Source of the DNA: a virus
Length of the DNA: 42,448 nucleotides
Direction: 5' to 3' (one strand)
Virus record (IMG/VR): IMGVR_UViG_3300013307_000669
Span: 1-42,448 of that record
A program made the translations under genes and the position numbers. Position 1 is the first letter of the stretch; each line of letters starts with the position of its first letter. This document shows positions 1 through 10,400 of this stretch, in pieces. Under the pieces are notes generated by a model. The model saw only the letters and a program-made list of their open reading frames with translations. It had not been told where the DNA came from and did not search any database.

Positions 1-2385
1 ATGAGCAATAATGAACTTATTGATTTAGGTATATATGCTAAAGATGCATATTTAAAATACGCAATGCATGTGGTTACTGACCGTGCGTTGCCTTTCGTTC
101 AGGACGGGCTTAAGCCCGTTCACCGTCGTATCCTTTACGCCATGCAGGATTTAAGTAATGATTGGGATAAGCCAAGAAAGAAATCAGCACGTATCGTGGG
201 AGACGTAATCGGTAAATATCACCCTCATGGCGATTCTGCTGTTTATGAGGCAATGGTTGGTATGGCGCAAGGATTCAATATCCGCTATCCGTTAATCGAT
301 GGTCAGGGGAATTGGGGTGATAGGGATGAGCCAAAATCTTTCGCAGCTATGCGTTATACAGAAGCCCGTATGTCGAAAATTGCCACCTGTTTACTTGATG
401 AGTTGTCATGGGACACTGTAGATTACAAGCTAAACTTTGACGGTTCATTGTCTGAGCCTGCTCTTTTGCCAAGCCGTTTACCCTTCCTTTTACTAAATGG
501 ATCTTATGGTATCGGTGTTGGTATGGCAACAAACTTCCCTTCGCATCATATTGGAGAAGTGGTTGAAGCGGCTAAGCTTATTTTCAAAAAACCAAAATCT
601 ACGCTGAAAGAAGTGATGGAAATCATTAAAGGCCCTGACTATCCTACGGGTGGTCAGATTATTTCTTCACCTGAAGAGATTTATAAGGCTTATGAGCAAG
701 GACGTGGCGCGGTTAGAATGAGAGCGAGATGGAACATCGTGCCTAAAGGCAAAGATTGGGTTATTTCTATTTATGAACTGCCTTATGATGTATCAGTAGG
801 TTTAATCACAAGTCAAATCGCAGCACTGGTTGATCCACAGCCAAAACTTGATAAGAGTGGCAAAAAGAAACCGTTAACTGCCAAACAAACACAGCTTAAA
901 CGTATATTTGGTGAAATGATAGGCTCTGTTAAGGATCTTTCTGCTGATGGCGTGATGTCTTTGACTATTACTCCAAAAAACAGAAAGCAAGATGCTGAAG
1001 AGTTAATTATGGCCTTATTAGCGCATACCAGCCTTGAGGTGAATCAGAACCTTAACTTTGTTGTGGTTGATGATACCGGAAGGCCAACTAATAAAAACAT
1101 TCTTGCTTGGTTAACGGAGTGGTGCAACTTCCGCGTAGAGACAATCAGACGTAGAACAACTGATAAGCTTAATAAAACTAATGCCAGACTTCACATTTTA
1201 AATGGACGTTTATCTATTCTCGACAAGATTGATAAAGTTATTAAGGTGTTGAAGGAATCTGATAATCCTAAACAGGATTTGATGACTAAGTTTAAGCTTG
1301 ATGAAATTCAGGCAGAAGACATTCTGGACATGAGACTGCGCTCTTTAGCAAAACTTGCTAAAATAAGCATTGAAGAAGAACATGCTAAACTTACCAAGTT
1401 AAAAGCGGAACTGGAAGATCTTCTTTCTTCTGATGCTAATATTAAAAAACTAGCAATCAAAGAGTTGGATGCTGATCTTAAAGCCTTTGGCGATGAGAGA
1501 AAAACCTTAGTTGAAGCAGCCACATCTTCTTCTGCTAAAGACATTACGGATAATATGGTTCAGGATAAAGCATCTAATGAGCCTATCGCGGTAGCGCTGA
1601 CAGAGAAAGGATGGTTATCATGGAAATCAGCTAAGCAGCTTGGCGTTGTTCAGGACTCTGATTTTAAAATCAAGACGGGCGATAAGATTAGACGTGTGTT
1701 TATAGGCACAAGAGCGGATACCTTAATGCTTCTTGATCAAAACGGCAGAGGGTATAGCCTTAACCTGATTGATTTGTCTGGACGAAATGGTGAACAATCT
1801 ATTATTGCTTTCTTTAAGACAGGCGCAAAAATGATTGAAGGCGCTATTTCAAGCTCCCCTGAAGATAGATACATATTAGCAGGTGAGAATGGATACGGGT
1901 TTGTTATTAAAGCGGATAAATGGATCAACCGTCAGAAAGCAGGTAAAGATGTGTTGACTTTAGCGCCAAATGAGTTGCCTGTAGAGCCTGTTGCTATCCC
2001 TGCTGACTCTACTGCTGAAACAACTGTAGTATTGCTTACCAGTGATAATAAAAATGTTGCGCTTCCATTAGGTGATATTAAAGAGCTTGGTAAAGGCAAA
2101 GGTGTGGCATTATTAGGGTTAGCTCCAGACCAAAGATTATTAGATATTGCCTTGACGGATGCTGATGGTAAAGTTACACTCAAAGATGAAAATGGAACGA
2201 CCGCAGATTTATCAGCGAAAGACATTAAAAAAGTATTGGGAGCACGTAAGTCCACTGCTAAGGGTAAAGTTATCAATAAAAACCAGAACTGGATTAAATT
2301 TGAAAAAACGCCAAAAATGTCTATAATTGATGGAGATAATGCGTCCGATGACTCTGACAATGACGAGAATAGCGAAAAAAGTTAA
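1..2385 (+). CDS. parC: DNA topoisomerase IV subunit A
   Basis: This 794-residue protein is the DNA breakage-reunion subunit of topoisomerase IV, which decatenates daughter replicons together with ParE (ParE is not in this window). The N-terminal GyrA/ParC domain is clear. The catalytic tyrosine is Tyr119 in the AAMRYTEAR motif. The quinolone-resistance region has the usual sensitive-type residues Ser79 and Glu83 ([10 protein letters not shown], from about residue 74). The C-terminal part from about residue 520 should hold the beta-pinwheel DNA-wrapping blades, and the end is an acidic Asp/Ser/Glu tail. It is somewhat longer than the roughly 750-residue E. coli ParC. The window opens on its ATG, so upstream signals cannot be seen. 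Its stop overlaps the next start by one base. Confidence 0.95.
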   Translation: MSNNELIDLGIYAKDAYLKYAMHVVTDRALPFVQDGLKPVHRRILYAMQDLSNDWDKPRKKSARIVGDVIGKYHPHGDSAVYEAMVGMAQGFNIRYPLIDGQGNWGDRDEPKSFAAMRYTEARMSKIATCLLDELSWDTVDYKLNFDGSLSEPALLPSRLPFLLLNGSYGIGVGMATNFPSHHIGEVVEAAKLIFKKPKSTLKEVMEIIKGPDYPTGGQIISSPEEIYKAYEQGRGAVRMRARWNIVPKGKDWVISIYELPYDVSVGLITSQIAALVDPQPKLDKSGKKKPLTAKQTQLKRIFGEMIGSVKDLSADGVMSLTITPKNRKQDAEELIMALLAHTSLEVNQNLNFVVVDDTGRPTNKNILAWLTEWCNFRVETIRRRTTDKLNKTNARLHILNGRLSILDKIDKVIKVLKESDNPKQDLMTKFKLDEIQAEDILDMRLRSLAKLAKISIEEEHAKLTKLKAELEDLLSSDANIKKLAIKELDADLKAFGDERKTLVEAATSSSAKDITDNMVQDKASNEPIAVALTEKGWLSWKSAKQLGVVQDSDFKIKTGDKIRRVFIGTRADTLMLLDQNGRGYSLNLIDLSGRNGEQSIIAFFKTGAKMIEGAISSSPEDRYILAGENGYGFVIKADKWINRQKAGKDVLTLAPNELPVEPVAIPADSTAETTVVLLTSDNKNVALPLGDIKELGKGKGVALLGLAPDQRLLDIALTDADGKVTLKDENGTTADLSAKDIKKVLGARKSTAKGKVINKNQNWIKFEKTPKMSIIDGDNASDDSDNDENSEKS

Positions 2386-2873
2386 TGTTCAATGATGATA
2401 ACTTTAGGTTTCCAAGTAGGCCGATAAAGATTGTCGAAACTCCCCCTCAAGACGAGGGGGATGATAGTGAAGACAAGTCTGGCAGCGAGGAAGGTGAGAT
2501 AAATCTAGTGCCTAACTGGATACAAAATGCCTTACCCAATAGCACCGCATGGAAGTTCGAACCTTCTAAAAAATATGTGGTCAACTCTGCTTTGCAAAAA
2601 AAGATAAACCTCAGTAATCTTGATACAGCAGATAAAATATTAAAACTTATTGCTGCTTTTCAATCAGTTCCAGAGATGGATTCAGCAACGTTCATCATTG
2701 CGCTCCAACAAGCCAGCTATGAATATTACTCTATGCCTTTATCCTGTATTTTACAACGATATGTTGAAGGCGAAAAAATAGAATGGGAAAAACCCGATCA
2801 TACTCTTCAGGATGATGTTTCTGCTTCTAATATCTTTAATCCACATTCTTCTAAATATAAATCAGAACAATGA
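2385..2873 (+). CDS. hypothetical protein coupled to parC
   Basis: I do not recognise this 162-residue protein. Its ATG shares a base with the parC stop (TAATG, 2383-2387), which implies translational coupling and a shared transcript. Residues 20-40 are acidic and low-complexity (QDEGDDSEDKSGSEEGE) and probably disordered. The remainder, about residues 42-135, looks globular and helical (SNLDTADKILKLIAAFQSVPEMDSA begins that stretch). There is no signal peptide or membrane span. A strong terminator follows immediately, so it is the last gene of the parC unit. A replication or partition role is suggested only by position. Confidence 0.8.
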   Translation: MFNDDNFRFPSRPIKIVETPPQDEGDDSEDKSGSEEGEINLVPNWIQNALPNSTAWKFEPSKKYVVNSALQKKINLSNLDTADKILKLIAAFQSVPEMDSATFIIALQQASYEYYSMPLSCILQRYVEGEKIEWEKPDHTLQDDVSASNIFNPHSSKYKSEQ

Positions 2874-2913
2874 TGTCCATTATTCTTAATAAGTTTAATG
2901 GACATTTTTTGTT
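2873..2913 (+). terminator. Rho-independent terminator after the parC unit
   Basis: A 10-bp stem (ATGTCCATTA at 2873-2882 pairing with TAATGGACAT at 2896-2905) is followed by a T-rich run. It starts at the stop codon of the 162-residue ORF. Confidence 0.8.
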
Positions 2914-2962
2914 TTTTATATTACCATTCTTAATAAAATTAATATACTAACGAGGTTAACAA

Positions 2963-3640
2963 ATGAAAAAGATTATTGCCCTGAGTTTATTAGCAGCATC
3001 TCTTAGTCTTACTGGCTGTGCTTCTGATAAATATCATTATAATGATAAGGCACTTCATCATGAAGATACTTATACCATTACAAAACTAGATGTTCCTAAT
3101 GCGTATGATTTGACGAAAGAATCCAACTTTGGTGATTTCCAGATAATCAAAAAAAGAGAAGTTGTTATTGCCGATAAAAAAGAGAACTTTTACGCGCCTT
3201 CTATTAATAAGCCTATCGTAAGACTTCAGAAAGTAACGAAAACCCCCACTGATCCAGTATTAATTGCTGCAGATAAAGATCTTAACCGTGCGCTATCTAA
3301 GACAGTGGTTGTTTATGTTATGAATAGTAAAACGACAGGCGCTATTGTAAGTTATACTGTTAACGAAGCATTGGCTAAGAAGAAGTTAAGCAAAGGATCG
3401 GAAGCATTTCAATACGTCGATCACAGAGATGCCAAGGGTAAACAGGATATTCAAACTGTTTATGGTGTAGAGCAAGTTAAAAAGGCAACAGCAGAAACAC
3501 TGGCTTTAAATATTCCGACCTATTCTTTCTTCTCTCCAGATGGTCAGAATAATACAACAAAAGTACTGTTTGAAATCCAGAATCGTTTAGAGAAGCAATA
3601 TCCTGATATTTTCACAGTTAAAAGTATAGAGCGTTATTAA
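2963..3640 (+). CDS. putative lipoprotein
   Basis: This 225-residue protein begins with a type II signal peptide (MKKIIALSLLAASLSLTGC), with lipobox LTGC and lipidated Cys19. Position +2 is Ala, which favours the outer membrane. I do not recognise the mature domain. The first 17 residues from the Cys align without gaps with the two serine-protease lipoproteins at 34435 and 35203 (Tyr at +5 and +7, Asn/Asp at +8, Leu at +12, Asp at +16), although the rest is unrelated. An AACGAGG ribosome binding site lies 7-8 bases upstream of the ATG. It is monocistronic, bounded by terminators on both sides. DotD and DotC are lipoproteins of type IVB systems, but I see no specific match to either. Confidence 0.85.
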   Translation: MKKIIALSLLAASLSLTGCASDKYHYNDKALHHEDTYTITKLDVPNAYDLTKESNFGDFQIIKKREVVIADKKENFYAPSINKPIVRLQKVTKTPTDPVLIAADKDLNRALSKTVVVYVMNSKTTGAIVSYTVNEALAKKKLSKGSEAFQYVDHRDAKGKQDIQTVYGVEQVKKATAETLALNIPTYSFFSPDGQNNTTKVLFEIQNRLEKQYPDIFTVKSIERY

Positions 3641-3643
3641 TAA

Positions 3644-3668
3644 AAAAGAGGTGCTTAGCACCTCTTTT
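3644..3668. terminator. bidirectional terminator
   Basis: An 11-bp stem AAAAGAGGTGC/GCACCTCTTTT with a TTA loop lies between two convergent genes. A- and T-tracts on either side let it serve both strands. Confidence 0.85.
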
Positions 3669-3672
3669 CTTT

Positions 3673-6600
3673 TTATGGTTTTGGCCTTTGATAGCTTCCC
3701 TTTTCTTCTTTCTTACCTTTGTTCTGATATTTATTATCGAAAGGTTTTTTATATGGTTGCTTAGCTAAAACGGGCTTTGGGAAAGTAAGTTCTTTTTTAA
3801 AGCCAAGTTTGACTTTACTTTCTCCAAGATAGTTCTCCAGCTCTTTTAAACATTCTGGTTCCGCAGTAATATTAAAGTTTTCATTCAATGTCGCAAATGT
3901 ATATTTGTTTTCATTGTTTGGCAAATAAATCCTCACAGAAGTCTCACCTTTATGTTTTCTTAATATTTCGATAAGACCATCAACTTTATCTTGCTTAAGA
4001 GCCAAATGAACACCAGAAATAAGCTTTGAGCGTATATCATCAAAAGTAAATGCCTGATTAACAGAAATACCATTAGATGTTTCCTCGCTGTTCTTTCTTG
4101 GGGGCCTGACCTGTCCTTCAATCGCAACGAACTCACCTACAACAAACTTATCTATATTACCCTTGTAAACGCTATCATACATCACAATATCTTTCGATGT
4201 GAATCCATCATCAAGTGTAATAAACGCAATAGGCTTACTGTCTTTATTCGTTACTTTTTCATCCTTTTTAGTCACAATACCTGCGAAAAGGAATGACTGA
4301 AAATGCGCTTTCGTATCAACATCACCTAATGAAACAGCGGCCTCTAACCCACCTAACTTTTTCTGATAGATGTTAAATAGATTTCTTGATAAGCACAATC
4401 CTAACGCATTCTTTTCTTCGTTGATATAATCAATTTCGGTCCATGCTTTTTCAGGCACAATCAACTCAGGCTCTACAACCTCATTCTCATGACTTACCAA
4501 TAGAGTTTTTGCGTCCTTATGGATACCTTTAGCACCGAATAACTCATGAAGAATATAGCCTTGTTCTTTCCTTTCTCTAGCCAGTTTTCCCGCGTAATTC
4601 ATGGCAGAACTTACGTTTTCTATTAAAACATCCCTGCGAGGATCAATAGAATCAAACGCGCCCGCTTTAATAAGCTGAGTAATCACCTTTTCACTAAGTT
4701 TAGAGCGATCAATTTTTTTAAAGAAATCAAAGAAACTTGTAAACTCTCCTTTTTCTTCTCTTACTCTTAAAATCTCTTTTACTGATTCAGAAGAAACATC
4801 TTTAACGCCTGTCAAACCAAAACGAATCTGTTTTCTGCCATCAGGAGAGAATGTTGCCTGACTTTTATTTATATCAGGAGCGAGCATCTCGATATCATTT
4901 TTAGCCAAATCTTGAATATAAGTATTGATTTTGCTTTTCTCAACATTCATCAAGCAAGAGTAATACTCTTCAGGATAATACGTTTTCAGGTATGCTGTTC
5001 TATAGGATATAACCGCATACGCAACGGAGTGAGATTTATTAAATCCATAGGAAGCAAACTTCTCCATAGAGTCAAAAACCTCATGTGCTTTTTCATTTGA
5101 TATCCCATTTTTGACACAACCCTCTGTAAATGTGCTTCTATGCTTAGCCATCTCCTCTGGCATCTTTTTACCCATAGCTTTACGCAAGTTATCTGCTTTT
5201 CCAAGAGTATAGCCACCCAACTTCTGAGCTACCTGCATAACTTGTTCCTGATAGATCATAATACCATGCGTATCTTTCAGGATTTCTTCCATTTGAGGAA
5301 CAATACAGTTATATTTACCGCTTTCTTTATTTCTGGCATAATCAGGAATATATTCCATCGGACCCGGACGGAATAGAGCTACAGCTGCAACCAAGTCATT
5401 AAAGTTGTTAGCTTTAATCGTTCTTAACGTTTTTCTCATTCCAGCACCTTCAAACTGGAATACACCAATTGTATTACCCTGAGCAAAGTTGTGGTAAACA
5501 GATTTGTCATCAAGTGTTAGATCTTTCACTGAGAATTTCTTCTCAGCATCTTTAAACTCAGGACGTTTATTGATAAGCTTCTCTGTCGCATAAATGATGT
5601 CTAAGTTTCTGACAGATAAGAAGTCAAACTTAACAAGGCCCGCACGTTCCACCTGATCTTTATCAAAATGGCTCACGATAACAGCTTTACCATTCTCGCT
5701 TGAGGTTAAGAGTGGTGAATAGTTAGTAAGATCGCCTTTTGAAATAACTAATCCGCCTGGATGTTTGCTAAGGCTTTTTGGTACGTTAACGATTTTAGAA
5801 GCAACATCAAACAGCTTTTTAAAATCATTATCGCTCTCATACTCTGCTCTAAGCTCTGGTGTATTATCAAACACATCCTGCAGACTATAGTCATCTTTTC
5901 CATATTTAAACTCATAGCCATTGACGTAATCAGATAGCCTGTAGATAGTTCTGTTATTAATTTGAAGTATCTTACCTGCGTCTTTTACAGCACTCTTAGG
6001 ACGAGACATATTGAATGTGCTGATAAGAGATACGGCTCTTCTACCTTCAAGCCCATCATATTTCTCTCTGACGTATTCCATTACCTCCGCCTTTCTTTCT
6101 GTATCGAAATCGATATCGAAGTCAGGCATAGAAATACGTTCAGGATTTAAGAAACGCTCAAATAATAAATCATACTTGATAGGATCTACCTCAATGATAT
6201 CAAGAGCAAGCGCCGTCAATGAACCCGCACCTGAACCACGTCCCGGCCCAACAGCAATATCATTGTTTTTGGCAAACGCAATAAAATCGGCAACGATCAG
6301 GAAATAACCAGAGAATCCCATTTTATTGATAATGGAAAGCTCGTAGTTTAACCTATCGTCATATTCTTTACGTTTTTCCAAACGTTCAGCTTCATCAGGG
6401 AATATCTTTTGAAGTTTCTCTTCAAGTCCTGCCTTCGCCTTACGCGTTAAATAATCATCTTCCTTCTCATTATTAGGCGTTGGGAATGTAGGAAGCATGG
6501 GATTGCCTACATCAATAGTTACCGAGCAAAGCTTGGCTACCATGTTGGCATTATTGATAGCTTGAGGTATGTCTTTAAAAAGCTCTTCCATTTCTTCAGT

Positions 6601-7356
6601 GCTTTTAAAATACTGATCGCGAGTAAACTGCGTATTTCTCTTAACATCAGAAACATACTGGTTCTGATTCAAGCATGTTCTTACCTCATGATAGAAATAG
6701 TCTGTTCTTTTCTCAAACTGAACGGGATGTGTTGCAACCAGTGGAGTGTTAGTAGCCAAAGAAAGACTTACCATACTTCTTACAAACATATCATCCGTAT
6801 CTCTTTCTGCTCTTTGAACCTCAAGAAAGAAACCATCAGGGAAGAATGTCTTGTATTGTTCTACTTTGCTTTTAGTTGCTCTCACTCTGTCTTTGTAAGA
6901 CACTTCAGTTTCTGTAAGGCAATCCAGCGCTATATCACCACTCACAGCATCGCCTGATAATGCAATAATACCTTTAGCCGCTTCACCTAACCACGATTGT
7001 TTGATATAGGGTATTTCTTTTTTTAGGTTTTCCGTATGCGCACGACTTACTAATGACATAAGGTTTTTATAACCATCTTCATTTTTGGCAAGCAATAACA
7101 GGCGAGTTGGTTCACCACGTTCTTCTGAGAGCGTCACATCTGTTTCTATATACGCATCTACACCAACAATGGGTTTAATGCCTTTTGCTCTTGCTTTTTC
7201 ATAAAATGATACGGATGTGAACATTTTGCCAAGATCTGTTATTGCAACAGAAGGCTGATTGTTTTTAACTGCTAAGTCGATGATTTGATCTTCGGAAAGT
7301 AATCCATCTTTTAAAGAATAACTTGAGTGTGTTCTTAAATGTGTAAAATTACCCAT
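3673..7356 (-). CDS. dnaE: DNA polymerase III alpha subunit, copy A
   Basis: This 1227-residue protein is a family C replicative polymerase. The N-terminal PHP domain starts with THLRTHSSYSLKDG. The polymerase core has the catalytic aspartates in PDFDIDF (Asp412 and Asp414) and the third in KFDFL (Asp578), all conserved. The fingers/beta-binding region is recognisable (IYQEQVMQVAQ and LRKAMGKKMPEEMAKHR). A C-terminal OB fold begins near residue 990 (FLFAGIVTKKDE), and the end is a basic, Lys/Pro-rich tail. It is slightly longer than E. coli DnaE (1160). It lies downstream of a second dnaE on the same strand but is separated from it by a terminator, so it probably has its own promoter. Clear divergence from copy B suggests an old duplication or two acquisitions with different roles. 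Confidence 0.93.
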   Translation of the reverse strand: MGNFTHLRTHSSYSLKDGLLSEDQIIDLAVKNNQPSVAITDLGKMFTSVSFYEKARAKGIKPIVGVDAYIETDVTLSEERGEPTRLLLLAKNEDGYKNLMSLVSRAHTENLKKEIPYIKQSWLGEAAKGIIALSGDAVSGDIALDCLTETEVSYKDRVRATKSKVEQYKTFFPDGFFLEVQRAERDTDDMFVRSMVSLSLATNTPLVATHPVQFEKRTDYFYHEVRTCLNQNQYVSDVKRNTQFTRDQYFKSTEEMEELFKDIPQAINNANMVAKLCSVTIDVGNPMLPTFPTPNNEKEDDYLTRKAKAGLEEKLQKIFPDEAERLEKRKEYDDRLNYELSIINKMGFSGYFLIVADFIAFAKNNDIAVGPGRGSGAGSLTALALDIIEVDPIKYDLLFERFLNPERISMPDFDIDFDTERKAEVMEYVREKYDGLEGRRAVSLISTFNMSRPKSAVKDAGKILQINNRTIYRLSDYVNGYEFKYGKDDYSLQDVFDNTPELRAEYESDNDFKKLFDVASKIVNVPKSLSKHPGGLVISKGDLTNYSPLLTSSENGKAVIVSHFDKDQVERAGLVKFDFLSVRNLDIIYATEKLINKRPEFKDAEKKFSVKDLTLDDKSVYHNFAQGNTIGVFQFEGAGMRKTLRTIKANNFNDLVAAVALFRPGPMEYIPDYARNKESGKYNCIVPQMEEILKDTHGIMIYQEQVMQVAQKLGGYTLGKADNLRKAMGKKMPEEMAKHRSTFTEGCVKNGISNEKAHEVFDSMEKFASYGFNKSHSVAYAVISYRTAYLKTYYPEEYYSCLMNVEKSKINTYIQDLAKNDIEMLAPDINKSQATFSPDGRKQIRFGLTGVKDVSSESVKEILRVREEKGEFTSFFDFFKKIDRSKLSEKVITQLIKAGAFDSIDPRRDVLIENVSSAMNYAGKLARERKEQGYILHELFGAKGIHKDAKTLLVSHENEVVEPELIVPEKAWTEIDYINEEKNALGLCLSRNLFNIYQKKLGGLEAAVSLGDVDTKAHFQSFLFAGIVTKKDEKVTNKDSKPIAFITLDDGFTSKDIVMYDSVYKGNIDKFVVGEFVAIEGQVRPPRKNSEETSNGISVNQAFTFDDIRSKLISGVHLALKQDKVDGLIEILRKHKGETSVRIYLPNNENKYTFATLNENFNITAEPECLKELENYLGESKVKLGFKKELTFPKPVLAKQPYKKPFDNKYQNKGKKEEKGSYQRPKP

Positions 7357-7430
7357 TCTTATAATATCCTTAACTATGTAATTTTTATGCTTACATCCAT
7401 TATAAACAAAATCTAAAATAAAGGAAACAA

Positions 7431-7453
7431 AAAAGCCCTAAGATAAGGGCTTT
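7431..7453 (-). terminator. terminator after dnaE copy B
   Basis: On the minus strand an AAAGCCCT/AGGGCTTT stem is followed by a run of six T. It separates the two dnaE genes transcriptionally. Confidence 0.8.
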
Positions 7454-7475
7454 ATTTTGACACTCATGAGATTAC

Positions 7476-10400
7476 TTAGCGTGGTCTAAAACGGCTTTTC
7501 CTTTCGAAAGCAATTTCTTTGGCATACGTTATTTTCATTTTGCCTTTCCCAACATATCTTTCAAGGTCTCGCCAGCACTCAGCGGTTCCTGAAACCCCAT
7601 ACTCTTCACTCAGAGTCGCCTTTGTATAACGGTTAGACTTCGCATCAGGATGATATATTTTAACACTCAATACGCCTTTATGCTTGTTTAACACATCAAC
7701 AAGACCTTCAAGTTTTTCTTGTTTAAGCGCTAAATGCACACCACCTGCCAGACGATATTGTATCTCATCAAAGGTATAAACACTCTGACCAATCAATCCA
7801 TTACTTTCACCTTCATTGCGCGGCTTGTTGATATTTACTTCGAAAGCCACGAAGTTTCCTTTCTGGATTTTATGACCGTCATTTTCATAAGCGTCACTGA
7901 ACAACGTAATATCCTTAGAATCCTTACCATCATCAATAGTAGCAAAAGCCATCAAAGATCCTTTCTTAGTAGGGATAACTTTCATATTACTGACAAGACC
8001 TGCTATCAGATAAGAATCACCTGTATCAGGCTCCATTGTATCAACCTCTCTGATATCTATTGCCGCCTCAAGACCGCCAAGCTGCTCCCTATAAGTTTCA
8101 TAAGGATGATCAGATAAGTAAAAACCTACTGCTGCTTTTTCATTGCTAAGTTTTTCTAATGGAGACCACTCTTTAACATCCTTGATTTCTGGATCAGGAA
8201 CATCTTTAATCTCTTTTAGTTTTCTTAGCTTAATCGGCTTACCTTTATCATTTAAAGGCTTCTCACCTCTTGCCCATGCTTCTTCCAGTTCAGCATTTTC
8301 AATGGCAATAACTACATTTTCTCTGCCTTTTTTAGCCTCTGCTCTTAACTTTTTAAGGAACTTTTCTACGTCAGGTATAGCATTGTAAAGCTTAGCCCTG
8401 TTAGGCTCAATAGAATCAAATGTTCCACCTTGAATAAGTTTTTCTACAATCGTTTTTGTTATTTTCTTATCGCTCAGGCGACGGCAAAAATCAAACACAC
8501 CCGTAAAGTTTCCATTCAGCTCTCTTTCTTCACTGATAACGTTCAGTATACCTTCTTTTACTTTTTTAAGTCCGGCGATACCATAACGAATATTTCCATC
8601 TTCAGGAACAAACAATGCGTTTCCGATATTAATATCCGGCGGAAGCAGTGCTATACCGTTTTTACGCGCATCTTTAACCAATAGCTCTACCTTCTCAAGC
8701 TTAGATTTTTCTGCCCCTTCAACGTTCAGGAACGCTGAATAGAACTCAGCAGGGTAATAATGCTTAAGGTAAGCCGTCTGATAAGCAACCAATGAGTAAG
8801 CCGCCGCATGTGATTTGTTAAAACCATAGTTAGCAAAGTCCTCCATCAGGTCAAATATTTCAGTTGCTTTTTCGGCTGTAAGACCGTTCTTAACCGCACC
8901 TTCCTGGAATACAGAACGCTGTTTGTCCATTTCTTCCTTTTTCTTTTTACCCATCGCACGACGAAGCAAGTCAGCGCCGCCTAATGAGTATCCAGCAACA
9001 ACCTGAGCAGCTTTCATTACCTGTTCCTGATAAATGAAGATACCATGCGTTTCTTTCAGAACTGGCTCAAGACGCTTATCAAGATATTCAAATGGCTGGC
9101 CTGACTTATGGCGACCGTAGTCTGGAATAAGCTTCATTGGCCCCGGACGATAAAGAGAAACAAGAGCGATAAGATCTTCAAAGGTATCAGGTTTAATGCT
9201 TTTAAGCATTCCGCGCATACCATCACTTTCAAACTGGAATACACCGATTGCATTTCCGTTAGCAAAGATGTTTTCAAATACTTTTTTGTCGTCAAGAGGA
9301 ATATCTTCAATGTCAAAAATATTACCTTCACGGTCTTTGCGTTTATTGATACTCACCACTGCCTTTTCAATAACAGTAAGGTTAGATAGTGCAAGGAAGT
9401 CAAACTTAACCAGACCCGCTTTTTCTATTTGAGAGCCGTCATATTGACAGGTCAACATGCCATCCGAGTTATCTGCCACGTAAAGAGGTGCGAAGTCGGT
9501 CAGTTTTCCTGGAGCAATAACCACACCACCTGCATGTTTACCTACGCTCTTTGGAACGTTTTCAAGACTTAGGGCAAAATCCACCAAACGTTTTACTGAT
9601 GGGCTGCTGTTATAACGCGCTATAAAGGCTTCTTTTTTAGAAAGATATTTCTGCGTTTTCTCATCACTTAAATCCATCATAGCCGCAAGCGTAATCTTAG
9701 GATCGTTTGGAATGATTTTTGATATACCATCCACTTCGTTATAGTTCATCTGCAGTGAACGGCCCACATCTTTCAATACAGCTTTAGCCTTAAGAAGACC
9801 ATACGTTGCTATCTGAGATACAGAATATGTTCCTGACAAGTCATTATATTTTTCACGAACATAGCGAATAACTTCTTCACGACGACCTGATTCAAAGTCG
9901 ATATCGAAGTCAGGCATTGATACACGCTCAGGGTTTAAGAAACGTTCGAACAGCAATCCATACGGTATTGGATCTAAGTTTGTAATTTTTAGCGCGTAAG
10001 CGACTAATGAACCCGCACCTGAACCACGACCAGGACCTACTGTAACCTTGTTATCTTTTGACCATTTCATAAAGTCAGATACGATCATGAAGTATCCAGC
10101 AAAACCCATTTCATTAATAATACGGATTTCAGTTTCAAGACGGTCACTGTATTCCTGACGTTTAGCCTCTCTTATCTTCTCATTAGGGAAAAGCTTAACC
10201 ATACGTTCTTCTAAGCCTTCTCTTGAAGTCTGAGCAAAGAAATCAGACAGCTTCACACCTTCAGGAGTGGGGAAGTCAGGCAGTTTTGGATCGTTTAGAG
10301 GAATATTTAAAGAACATATTTGACTAATTTTATGCGCATTCTCTAACGCAACAGGCAAATCTTTAAATAGCTCCGCCATTTCTTCTTTTGTTTTAAAACT

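Noticed and set aside
1932-2360. Minus-strand ORF of 142 codons inside parC
   Set aside because: Shadow of parC. Composition (Ser/Leu-rich) is typical of an antisense frame and no start signals are present.
6562-6957. Plus-strand ORF of 131 codons inside dnaE copy A
   Set aside because: Antisense shadow of a well-conserved polymerase domain.
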